Positions 1-5,700 of a stretch of 5,700 nucleotides of DNA are shown here, one piece after another; within the stretch, counting starts at the first letter, position 1; each line of letters begins with the position of its first letter. Origin of the DNA: Coriobacteriales bacterium (GTDB taxonomy: Bacteria; Actinomycetota; Coriobacteriia; Coriobacteriales; CADBOM01). The notes under the pieces are model-generated. The model saw nothing but the letters and a program-made list of their open reading frames with translations. It searched no databases and was not told the origin of the DNA. Made by a program: the position numbers and the translations under genes. The stretch covers positions 1 to 5,700 of the forward strand of contig JAFWGD010000069.1 of the NCBI GenBank assembly GCA_017515355.1. Direction: 5' to 3'.

Positions 1-428
1 GCCGCAAGATCATCGTCGACACCTACGGCGGCATGGGCCGTCACGGCGGCGGCGCGTTCTCCGGCAAGGATTGCACCAAGGTCGACCGTTCGGCCGCCTA
101 CGCCGCGCGCTGGATCGCCAAGAACATCGTTGCCGCCGGTATCGCCGAGAAGTGCGAGGTCCAGCTGGCCTACGCCATCGGCGTCGCCCGTCCTCTTTCG
201 GTGTTCGTCGATGCGTTCGGCACCTCCAAGTACTCTCAAGAGCAGCTGGCCGCCGCGGTCAACAAGGTCTTCGACCTGCGTCCCGGTGCGATCATCGACA
301 CGCTGCAGCTCCGTCGTCCGATCTATCGCCTCACCACCAACTACGGCCACTTCGGACGCGAGCTCCCCGAGTTCACCTGGGAGAAGACCGATCGCGTGGA
401 CGAGCTGCTTGCCGCTCTGGCGGAATAG
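1..428 (+). CDS. metK: S-adenosylmethionine synthetase, C-terminal part (5' end outside the window)
   Basis: MetK makes S-adenosylmethionine from methionine and ATP in the cytoplasm, releasing phosphate and pyrophosphate. Reading starts at base 3 and gives 141 residues ending in TAG at 426-428. The family is about 385-400 residues long, so roughly the last third is present. The fragment opens with RKIIVDTYGGMGRHGGG and continues into GGGAFSGKD (bases 45-71), the signature loop whose lysines and aspartate contact ATP phosphates and metal in known MetK structures. Further family blocks follow: KVDRSAAYAARWIAKNIVAAG, YAIGVARPLSV, FDLRPGAII and YGHFGRE, then the usual WEKTDR near the C-terminus. 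A cysteine follows GGGAFSGKD where many homologues have proline or histidine; this is not a catalytic position. priA begins 20 bp downstream with no terminator between, so the two are probably cotranscribed. Identity is essentially certain. Confidence 0.97.
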   Translation, partial: RKIIVDTYGGMGRHGGGAFSGKDCTKVDRSAAYAARWIAKNIVAAGIAEKCEVQLAYAIGVARPLSVFVDAFGTSKYSQEQLAAAVNKVFDLRPGAIIDTLQLRRPIYRLTTNYGHFGRELPEFTWEKTDRVDELLAALAE

Positions 429-448
429 CCCGCTGCGCTTGAAGGCGA

Positions 449-2764
449 GTGCCATTGAAGACTGCACAGGTTGTCGTAGACATATCGACGCGAGCTCTGG
501 ATGATGCCTTCACCTATCGCGTTCCCGATGGGATGGATGTTCAGACGGGCTGCTGCGTGCAGGTCGAGTTCGCGCACCGCCAATGCATAGGATACGTAGT
601 CGAGGTCTCCGAGGTTCGCGAGTCGAGCCTCGGGGATCTTTCTTTGAACGAGATAGGCGCGGTGCTCACCAGCCCCTATTTCGACGAGACCTCCGCGCGA
701 CTGGCCGCTTGGATAGCGCGAGAGTATGTCAGCACCCTTCCCGATGCGATACGCCTCTTCATGCCCCCGGGCGCATCTCCCAAGATGCGCAGGATGCCCG
801 ACGGCACCTGGGAGTACCAGGCCCCCTCGACCAGGCAGGTCGATGACAGGTGGGTGCGCCTAACAGAGGAGGGGCGCAGCTTCGAGCCGCGCAAGAACGC
901 CACGAAGCAGCATGCGGTGATCTCCGCGCTGCGCGAGGGCGAGATGCGCGTGGCCGAGCTCGGCATCGAAATCGATGGAGTTTCGGGCGTTCTCAAGACG
1001 CTCGAGCAGGCCGGCGTGGTGCAGATCGAGAGCAGGCGCAGAATGCGTGGGGGGCGCAGCGCCGTCGTACGCGATAGCGCGCGGGTCGATCTGACCGCTG
1101 GCCAGCGCGACGCCTTGGCGGCGATCCACGATGCGATGGAGCGCTCCTGTGGCGAGGTTATCGTCATCGATGGCGTTACCGGATCGGGCAAGACCGAGGT
1201 CTACCTCCAGGCCATCAGCGAGACGCTCGCCGCAGGAAAGTCGGCTTGCGTGCTCGTCCCCGAGATCTCGCTCACTCCGCAAACCGTCGGCAGGTTTCGC
1301 GCGCGCTTCGGCGACATGGTGGCGGTGCTGCATTCGCGGCTCTCGGCAGGGGAGCGCTTCGACCAGTGGGACCTCATCCGCTCAGGCGATGCCCGCGTGG
1401 TGGTCGGTGCGCGCTCGGCGCTTTTCGCGCCCATCCGCAACCTCGGCCTTCTGGTCATCGACGAGGAGCACGAGTCCTCCTACAAGCAGAGCTCGTCGCC
1501 GCGATATTCCTCGCGTGCTGTCGCCGAGAAGCTCGTCGAGCTGCGCGGCGCCACGCTAGTCCTCGGCAGCGCCAGCCCTGCGGTGGAGACTCTCTACCAG
1601 TGCCACATCGGCAACTGGAAGCGCGTGGAGCTGCCGATCCGCGCCAGCGGAAAGCCGCTGCCACCTGTTGAGATCGTCGATCTGAGCAGCGAATTCTCCG
1701 GAGGCAACAAGACGATGTTCTCCAACAAGCTCTCCACTGCCCTCAAGCAGACGGTGGAGAGGGGAGAGAAGGCCGTATTGCTGCTCAACAGGCGCGGATT
1801 CGCATCGTTTCTGCTGTGTCGCGAGTGCGGCTACGTGCCCACGTGCGAGCGCTGCTCCACCTCTATGACCTACCATGTCAACCGCAATCGCAGGGGAGAC
1901 TCCGGCGCGCTGATGTGCCATCATTGCGGCTCGAAGCAGGAGGTGCCCCCAAGGTGCCCCGAGTGCGGCAGTCCCTATCTGCGCCAGCTCGGTCCGGGCA
2001 CGCAATTCGCCTACGACCAGCTTGTCGCGCTTCTCGGCCCCGACGTCCCCATCATCCGCATGGATGCGGACACCACGCGCACCAAGGGCGCCCATGAGCG
2101 CCTGCTGGGCGAGTTCTCCGCGGCCGACAGGGGAGTGCTCATCGGCACGCAGATGATCGCCAAGGGCCTCGATTTCCCGGATGTGACGCTCGCCGGCGTC
2201 ATCATCGCCGATACCACGCTCAAGCTTCCGGACTTCCGCGCATCCGAGCGCACCTTCCAGCTGATAGAGCAGGTCGCGGGGCGCGCGGGCAGGGCGGACA
2301 AGCCAGGGCGCGTCATCGTCCAGACCTACTGGCCGAGCCACCCGGCGATAGTCGCCGCGTCCAAGCACGATCGCTCGATGTTCCTGGCCAAGGAGATTCC
2401 CGCTCGCGAGACGCTTTGCTACCCGCCGTTCAAGCGCATGGCCAACGTGCTCGTCTGGGGCAAGGACGAGTACATCGTCTCGCAGCACGCCAAGGAGCTG
2501 GGGCGCACCTTCGAGAGCGCCTTGGAGGCCGAGTTCGGCAAGCTTACCGAGGAGCGCGGCACATTTTCGCGCCAAGGATGGGAGCTGCTCGGCCCAAGCC
2601 CGTGCCTGCTTTCAAAGCTCAACGGAATATACCGCTGGCATCTGCTGATCAAGGCGCCCAATGACGCGCCTATCCCCGAGTTCATATCGCGCCTCATCCG
2701 CAATCGCAAGGGAAGCGCAGACGTGAGCATCGCGGTCGACGTCGACCCGGTCGATCTCTTCTAG
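449..2764 (+). CDS. priA: Primosomal protein N' (replication-restart DNA helicase PriA)
   Basis: PriA recognises stalled or collapsed forks, unwinds with 3'-5' polarity and helps reload the replicative helicase. The 771-residue product has the full family architecture. An N-terminal 3'-DNA-binding domain covers about 5-105 and a winged-helix-like stretch about 150-205. Helicase lobe 1 has Walker A GVTGSGKT (242-249), DEEH (338-341) and GSASPA (373-378). Lobe 2 has IGTQMIAKGLDFP (565-577) and QVAGRAGR (608-615). Eight cysteines (457, 460, 466, 469, 490, 493, 503, 506) form the two zinc sites, with a slightly long linker (about 475-488) between the cysteine pairs. The C-terminal domain is about 645-771. 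The start is either GTG 449 or in-frame TTG 455; GAAGG at 441-445 lies 3 nt before the first and 9 nt before the second, so TTG 455 has the better ribosome-site spacing and would drop only two residues. The TAG stop lies inside the left arm of the repeat that follows. Confidence 0.97.
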   Translation: MPLKTAQVVVDISTRALDDAFTYRVPDGMDVQTGCCVQVEFAHRQCIGYVVEVSEVRESSLGDLSLNEIGAVLTSPYFDETSARLAAWIAREYVSTLPDAIRLFMPPGASPKMRRMPDGTWEYQAPSTRQVDDRWVRLTEEGRSFEPRKNATKQHAVISALREGEMRVAELGIEIDGVSGVLKTLEQAGVVQIESRRRMRGGRSAVVRDSARVDLTAGQRDALAAIHDAMERSCGEVIVIDGVTGSGKTEVYLQAISETLAAGKSACVLVPEISLTPQTVGRFRARFGDMVAVLHSRLSAGERFDQWDLIRSGDARVVVGARSALFAPIRNLGLLVIDEEHESSYKQSSSPRYSSRAVAEKLVELRGATLVLGSASPAVETLYQCHIGNWKRVELPIRASGKPLPPVEIVDLSSEFSGGNKTMFSNKLSTALKQTVERGEKAVLLLNRRGFASFLLCRECGYVPTCERCSTSMTYHVNRNRRGDSGALMCHHCGSKQEVPPRCPECGSPYLRQLGPGTQFAYDQLVALLGPDVPIIRMDADTTRTKGAHERLLGEFSAADRGVLIGTQMIAKGLDFPDVTLAGVIIADTTLKLPDFRASERTFQLIEQVAGRAGRADKPGRVIVQTYWPSHPAIVAASKHDRSMFLAKEIPARETLCYPPFKRMANVLVWGKDEYIVSQHAKELGRTFESALEAEFGKLTEERGTFSRQGWELLGPSPCLLSKLNGIYRWHLLIKAPNDAPIPEFISRLIRNRKGSADVSIAVDVDPVDLF

Positions 2765-2865
2765 ATCTCAGGGCTGCGCTGCGCACCCTAACCTCGACCA
2801 CGTCGCGTAGCGCAGGTACGCTCGGGTCTCGCAGCGGGCACGCAGCATCCACCCTGAGATCTAGA
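2760..2865. repeat. Tandem hairpin repeat, unit 1
   Basis: A 106-bp unit is bounded by a perfect 14-bp inverted repeat: TCTAGATCTCAGGG at 2760-2773 and CCCTGAGATCTAGA at 2852-2865. Directly inside the left arm is a second dyad, CTGCGCTGCGC (2774-2784) pairing with GCGTAGCGCAG (2805-2815), with one G-T wobble (2781/2808) and a 20-nt loop. The remaining 36 nt (2816-2851) shows no strong fold. Alternatively, bases 2774-2778 can extend the outer stem by pairing with 2841-2845 across a 5-nt bulge. The arms contain CTAG, and the priA stop codon (2762-2764) is part of the left arm. The T-run (2874-2877) begins 8 nt past the outer stem, so this is not a canonical Rho-independent terminator, although it may still end or stabilise the metK-priA transcript. 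The family of the repeat is unknown to me. Confidence 0.85.
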
Positions 2866-2869
2866 TTCA

Positions 2870-2954
2870 TAGCTTTTAAGGCAGCGCTGCGCACCCTAAC
2901 CTCGACCACGTCGCGTAGCGCAGGTACGCCCGACTCGCCCCACCTCAAGAGCTA
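2870..2954. repeat. Tandem hairpin repeat, unit 2
   Basis: This second copy lies 4 bp after unit 1. Bases 2884-2929 are identical to 2776-2821 (46 bp, offset exactly 108), and weaker similarity extends left to 2870/2762. The tail (about 2940-2959) resembles 2849-2868 at an offset of 91, so unit 2 is about 17 bp shorter, the difference falling in the linker between inner stem and right arm. Its arms TAGCTTTTAAGG (2870-2881) and CCTCAAGAGCTA (2943-2954) pair at 11 of 12 positions, one of them a T-G wobble (2875/2949), with an A-C mismatch at 2878/2946. Compared with unit 1, three pairs changed on both sides: A-T to C-G at 2873/2951, C-G to T-A at 2877/2947, and G-C to A-T at 2879/2945. The inner dyad is reduced to 9 bp (2884-2892 with 2913-2921). 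Confidence 0.8.
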
Positions 2955-3098
2955 GCTTCCAAAACAGCTGCGGCTTCATTCAGATATTTGACGGATTAGC
3001 CGCAAACGTATCGCATTTGCCCCGCTAAACTGTCGAAAGCAATCTTTCTATCAATCTCAGGTTCGCACGCAGCGGGCCTTGGCGCATTAGGGGTCGCA
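2955..3098 (+). other. AT-richer leader upstream of the MFS gene, with overlapping dyads
   Basis: This is the rest of the 334-bp gene-free gap. TGCGGCT (2969-2975) can pair with AGCCGCA (2998-3004) across a 22-nt loop. A second, nested dyad, TTAGC (2996-3000) with GCTAA (3024-3028) and GCAAA (3002-3006) with TTTGC (3016-3020), uses the same bases, so the two folds exclude each other. A -35-like TTGACG stands at 2988-2993, but I find no convincing -10 at the right distance (TATCGC at 3009 gives a 15-bp spacer). The transporter must have its promoter here or read through from priA. No small gene is supported. Confidence 0.4.
3089..3093 (+). promoter_or_regulatory. Ribosome binding site supporting the TTG start of the MFS gene
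   Basis: AGGGG sits 5 nt before TTG at 3099. The nearest in-frame ATG (3141, residue 15) has only a weak CGGA upstream and would start inside the first membrane helix, so this site favours the TTG start. Confidence 0.5.
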
Positions 3099-4292
3099 TT
3101 GGCAAACGGAAGCAAGACGAGCATCAAGATCGGAATATACATGAGCGCCGTGCTCGTGATGGGCATCATCGCCATCTCGAGCGACTTGGCGAACATCTGC
3201 GCTGCATTCCCGCAGTATGACCCCAATCTGGTCATCACGCTCATGATCTCCTCGGCTGCGGTCATCCAGATTCCGGTCAATCTCCTCACTGGCAAGCTCG
3301 TCGAGCGCTTCACGAAGCGAAATCTGATGCTCACGGCCACCTTGGTCTGGCTGATCGCTGGCAACTTGCCCTATTGGCTCACCAACATCTGGCTGATCTT
3401 CATCTGCAGGCTCTTCTTCGGCGTAGGATGCGGAATGGCCCAAGTGCTCTGCGCGGCGCTCGTCGTGCAGTACTTCAAGGACCCGGCCGAGCGCGACAAG
3501 GTCATGGGCACCCAAGTCGCCTTTCAGTGCGCAGGCGGGATCATCTTCGCGCTCCTTTGCGGCTGGCTCTCGGGTTTTGGTTGGAACGTGGCGTTTTTGA
3601 CCCACCTCGTTGGAATCCCCTCGCTCATCATCTGCATCTTCTGCGTGCCAAACGAGAAGCCTGCCAAGGCCCTCGTCAAGGACAAGTCGCAAAAGCCCAA
3701 GTTCAAGCCGACCGCACTCATGTGGATCTGGGTGATCGGCTTCACGCTGTTCGTCGTGGGTTCCCAGAGCCTCGGAAACTACACCGCATCTGCCGTCGAG
3801 GATATGGGCCTCGGTGGTGCGCAGATGGCCGCAACGGTCATGATGTGCTATTCGGCAGGAGGCCTGATCGCAGGCTTCCTCTTCGGCAAGATCGCCGCTG
3901 CGCTCAAGGACAAGACCTTCCTCGTGGGATGCGCGCTCTTCGGCATCGGCTATCTGACGATCGGCTTGGTGGGAAGCACCATCGCCTGCTGCATCGGAGC
4001 AGTCATCAGCGGATCACTCTATTCAGTTTGCATGTCGTGCTCGATCAACGGTGCGGCGAATGCGGTGGAGCAGGATTCGTCCGAGATGGCGACATCCCTC
4101 GTCGCCGGTGGCCTCAATCTCGGCGCGACGCTCAATCCGATAATCCTCGGTCCGATCGCTGCTGCCCTGAGCGGTTCCATCGGAATCTTCTCGATGAGCC
4201 AGCTCGCATTCGGCATCGCCGGGGCGCTCATCATCGTCGTCGGAATCGCGCTGACTCTCGTTACATCCAGAGCCTCGCGCAACAAGGCCTAA
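3099..4292 (+). CDS. Major facilitator superfamily transporter, 12 predicted helices, substrate unknown
   Basis: This is an integral inner-membrane secondary transporter of the MFS_1 type, 397 residues, the usual length. By hydrophobicity the helices fall at about 10-33, 44-65, 75-94, 97-123, 138-160, 162-183, then a basic cytoplasmic loop (185-204), and 207-226, 241-263, 273-291, 293-315, 335-358 and 364-388. The loop between helices 2 and 3 reads GKLVERFTKR (65-74), a motif-A-like basic signature that defines the superfamily. Asp29 in SSDLANICAAFP lies within helix 1. Cysteine is frequent for a membrane protein (about 14 residues, including CC at 297-298 and C311/C314). Translation probably starts at TTG. 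No substrate-defining motif is recognisable; drug or metabolite efflux and uptake are all possible. It lies between priA and def with gaps on both sides, so it is probably its own transcription unit. Confidence 0.88.
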   Translation: MANGSKTSIKIGIYMSAVLVMGIIAISSDLANICAAFPQYDPNLVITLMISSAAVIQIPVNLLTGKLVERFTKRNLMLTATLVWLIAGNLPYWLTNIWLIFICRLFFGVGCGMAQVLCAALVVQYFKDPAERDKVMGTQVAFQCAGGIIFALLCGWLSGFGWNVAFLTHLVGIPSLIICIFCVPNEKPAKALVKDKSQKPKFKPTALMWIWVIGFTLFVVGSQSLGNYTASAVEDMGLGGAQMAATVMMCYSAGGLIAGFLFGKIAAALKDKTFLVGCALFGIGYLTIGLVGSTIACCIGAVISGSLYSVCMSCSINGAANAVEQDSSEMATSLVAGGLNLGATLNPIILGPIAAALSGSIGIFSMSQLAFGIAGALIIVVGIALTLVTSRASRNKA

Positions 4293-4298
4293 GTGCTC

Positions 4299-4304
4299 TA
4301 CAAT
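4299..4304 (+). promoter_or_regulatory. Candidate -10 box for def-fmt
   Basis: TACAAT matches the sigma-70-type -10 consensus at five of six positions and lies 7 bp after the transporter stop codon in an AT-rich patch. A TG at 4294-4295 is near but not at the exact extended -10 position, and the expected -35 location (about 4276-4281) does not resemble TTGACA. If used, transcription would start near 4311 and leave a leader of about 105 nt before def. Confidence 0.3.
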
Positions 4305-4353
4305 ATAGGGTTGGACAGGACGGCGCTCCCGCCCTTCCAGCTATGCTTCTAAG

Positions 4354-4375
4354 CGCTGCGATTTAGTCCGCAGCG
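4354..4375 (+). other. Hairpin in the def leader
   Basis: CGCTGCG (4354-4360) pairs perfectly with CGCAGCG (4369-4375) around an 8-nt loop. No T-run follows, so an intrinsic terminator is unlikely. It could end the transporter message in a Rho-dependent way, act as a leader structure, or be chance in GC-rich DNA. A smaller GGCC/GGCC palindrome follows at 4388-4400. Confidence 0.35.
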
Positions 4376-4406
4376 GCAATGGGAAAAGGCCGTAATGGCC
4401 AGATAC

Positions 4407-4412
4407 AGGTGA
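4407..4412 (+). promoter_or_regulatory. Ribosome binding site of def
   Basis: AGGTGA complements the 16S rRNA 3' end and lies 5 nt before ATG 4418. It fixes the def start there rather than at the out-of-frame TTG at 4414. Confidence 0.65.
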
Positions 4413-4417
4413 ATTGA

Positions 4418-4957
4418 ATGGATATCGTGCTCTCTCCAGATCCGGTTCTCAAGCAGGAATGCGAAGATGTCTCCCCATCGGAGCTTCGCGAGATGAAGAA
4501 GCTCGCAAAGCAGATGGCCAAGACCATGTACGACTCGTCTGGCTGCGGACTTGCCGCGCCTCAGGTCGGCATCACCAAGAAGATCATCGTCATCGACTGC
4601 AACCAGGATGGGAAGAAGAAGCCCACCTGCCTGATCAACCCCGAGATTCTCGAGACCGCCGGCGAGCCCGTCACCGAGTGCGAGGGATGCCTTTCGATCC
4701 CCGGCATCAGCCTGCCCATCACACGCCCCGAGGACATCACGGTCAGGTACATGAACCTCAAGGGCGAGGAGATCACGCACCACGCAACCGGGTTCGAGGC
4801 GCGCTGCATCCAGCACGAATGCGACCACCTGCACGGAGTGACGATGTTCGAGCACCTTTCGCTCATGGACCGCATCAAGGCGTTTCAGGAATATGAGGCT
4901 GCGCTCGCCGCTGGAGCCAAGCCAGGCGACGTCTCGGTTGAGGAGATTGCAGAATAG
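4418..4957 (+). CDS. def: Peptide deformylase
   Basis: Def is the cytosolic metallo-hydrolase that removes the N-formyl group from nascent proteins at the ribosome exit, before methionine aminopeptidase acts. The 179-residue product has all three family motifs: GCGLAAPQ (42-49), EGCLS (89-93) and QHECDHL (132-138). By comparison with the E. coli enzyme, Cys91, His133 and His137 bind the metal and Glu134 is the catalytic base, so the enzyme should be active. The motif-3 variable residue is Cys135 where hydrophobic residues are more usual; this is not a ligand position. Length is normal, with a modest acidic C-terminal tail (DVSVEEIAE). The next gene, fmt, performs the opposite reaction on initiator tRNA and begins 41 bp downstream without a terminator, so the pair is probably an operon. 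Confidence 0.97.
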   Translation: MDIVLSPDPVLKQECEDVSPSELREMKKLAKQMAKTMYDSSGCGLAAPQVGITKKIIVIDCNQDGKKKPTCLINPEILETAGEPVTECEGCLSIPGISLPITRPEDITVRYMNLKGEEITHHATGFEARCIQHECDHLHGVTMFEHLSLMDRIKAFQEYEAALAAGAKPGDVSVEEIAE

Positions 4958-4998
4958 CGCTGCAATAAGGTTCACCAGCAGCTTTCGAGAGCGGGGAG

Positions 4999-5700
4999 AT
5001 GATTCCGGCGAAGACGTTGAGAACGATATTCATGGGCACCTCGGACTTTGCGGTTGCGGCCCTCAAAGGGCTGATCGGCTGCGAGCGCACCGATGTGCGC
5101 GCCGTCTTCACCAGGCCCGATGCAGTGTCGGGCAGGGGCAAGAGGCTTTTGCCCAGCCCCGTCAAAGCCGCTGCGCAGGAAGCCGGAATCGAGGTATTCA
5201 CCCCTAAGGATATGAAGGGCGCCGAGGTCTACGATGCCGTGTCGTCGATCTCTCCCGACCTCATCGTCGTGGCATCATACGGCTGCATCCTGCCGCAGGA
5301 GATCCTCGACCTGCCTGCGATAGGCTGCATCAACATCCACGCCTCCATACTGCCCAACCATAGGGGAGCGGCGCCTATACAGCGCGCTATCCTCGAGGGC
5401 GACAAGATCGCCGGCGTCAGCCTGATGCTCATGACCGCCGGCCTCGACGAAGGCGATTTCTGCGCGGTCGCGCGCACCGAGATAGGCGACAAGGACTACG
5501 ACACGCTGAGCTCCGAGCTCGCCGAGATGGGTTCCAAGCTGCTCATCGACAACATCGATGCCATATCCAACGGGGAGGCTGCGTGGGTCGCCCAAGACAA
5601 GACGCGCGCCACCTACGCCGAGAAGATCACCAAGGCCGAGATGCTCCTTTCGCCCGAGCTCAGCGTTCGCGACAACCTTCTGCGAGTGAGGGCATCGAGC
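4999..5700 (+). CDS. fmt: Methionyl-tRNA formyltransferase, N-terminal part (3' end outside the window)
   Basis: Fmt transfers a formyl group from 10-formyltetrahydrofolate to the methionine on initiator tRNA. The visible 234 residues of an expected 310-320 cover the Rossmann-type catalytic domain (from about residue 8) and the start of the linker to the C-terminal tRNA-binding domain. FMGTSDFAV (11-19) is the N-terminal signature, with Ser where Pro is usual. INIHASILPNHRGAAPIQ (111-128) and AGLDEGD (147-153) hold the catalytic trio, Asn112, His114 and Asp150, equivalent to E. coli N106, H108 and D144. The start is uncertain. ATG 4999 follows GGGGAG (4993-4998) with no spacing, whereas in-frame TTG 5017 gives MRTIFMGT, matching typical family N-termini, but with that site 18 nt upstream. 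An in-frame TAA at 4966 excludes longer forms. The reading frame is open to the window edge. Confidence 0.95.
   Translation, partial: MIPAKTLRTIFMGTSDFAVAALKGLIGCERTDVRAVFTRPDAVSGRGKRLLPSPVKAAAQEAGIEVFTPKDMKGAEVYDAVSSISPDLIVVASYGCILPQEILDLPAIGCINIHASILPNHRGAAPIQRAILEGDKIAGVSLMLMTAGLDEGDFCAVARTEIGDKDYDTLSSELAEMGSKLLIDNIDAISNGEAAWVAQDKTRATYAEKITKAEMLLSPELSVRDNLLRVRASS

Noticed and set aside
1556..2575. A long (339-codon) minus-strand open frame inside priA.
   Set aside because: It lies opposite strongly conserved PriA helicase motifs, and long antisense frames are expected in GC-rich coding DNA. Its translation resembles no family I know.
2760..2880. A classical Rho-independent terminator after priA.
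   Set aside because: The stem encloses about 78 nt, and the TTTT run (2874-2877) is 8 nt beyond the stem rather than adjacent. It is described as a structured repeat instead.
2694..2948. An 84-codon minus-strand frame with a twice-repeated 17-residue peptide.
   Set aside because: It is built from the structured repeat and the end of priA, I see no ribosome site, and its composition (Arg/Val/Ala rich) is what GC-rich palindromic DNA yields when read through. Not listed as a gene.
2760..2960. A CRISPR array, suggested by the repeated 46-bp block.
   Set aside because: There are only two copies, the repeat is longer than CRISPR repeats, the intervening DNA shares similarity with the second copy's flanks, and no cas gene is present.
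4311..4352. A possible 13-residue leader peptide (TTG to TAA) upstream of def.
   Set aside because: It has no spaced ribosome site, a composition without a run of any regulatory amino acid, and overlaps no terminator/antiterminator pair.
3374..4366. A 330-codon plus-strand frame overlapping the transporter out of frame.
   Set aside because: Its translation is Arg/His/Pro-rich without domains, while the 3099-4292 frame has clear membrane helices and the MFS motif. It is a shadow frame.
4293..4417. A riboswitch in the def leader.
   Set aside because: I recognise no aptamer pattern; only a 7-bp hairpin and small palindromes are visible.

Overview
The window is 5.7 kb of GC-rich bacterial chromosome with every recognisable gene on the plus strand. 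The order is: 3' end of metK (S-adenosylmethionine synthetase), priA (replication-restart helicase), a 334-bp gene-free gap, an MFS transporter, def (peptide deformylase), and the 5' part of fmt (methionyl-tRNA formyltransferase), which runs off the right edge. The metK-priA-(def)-fmt order, the high GC and the use of GTG/TTG starts point to an actinobacterial relative. PriA with a complete set of helicase motifs plus a def gene beside fmt fits the Coriobacteriia (Eggerthella/Slackia/Collinsella-like) better than Streptomyces or Mycobacterium. That placement is inference from gene order and protein character, not a search result.

Layout: 1-428 is the C-terminal third of MetK. PriA follows after 20 bp (449-2764), probably in the same transcript. 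Positions 2760-2954 hold two tandem copies of a structured repeat, and the priA stop codon lies inside the left arm of the first copy. From 2955 to 3098 there is an AT-richer leader with overlapping dyads in front of a TTG-started, 12-helix MFS transporter (3099-4292). A 125-bp gap (4293-4417) carries a good -10-like box and a short hairpin, then def (4418-4957) and, 41 bp on, fmt (4999 to the edge).

How the genes work together: def and fmt are the two halves of the N-formylmethionine cycle. Fmt formylates initiator Met-tRNA and Def removes the formyl group from the finished peptide. priA beside def-fmt is a common bacterial arrangement, and metK upstream is typical of actinobacteria. The transporter has no visible functional link to its neighbours and looks like an insertion into this housekeeping cluster.

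The only signal not explained by ordinary housekeeping annotation is the tandem element behind priA. The two copies share a 46-bp identical core, and their terminal arms differ in sequence but still pair, with three compensatory base-pair changes. That suggests selection for, or descent from, a hairpin-forming unit. I see no defence system, CRISPR array, transposase, tRNA or rRNA, and I do not claim a new biological system here.
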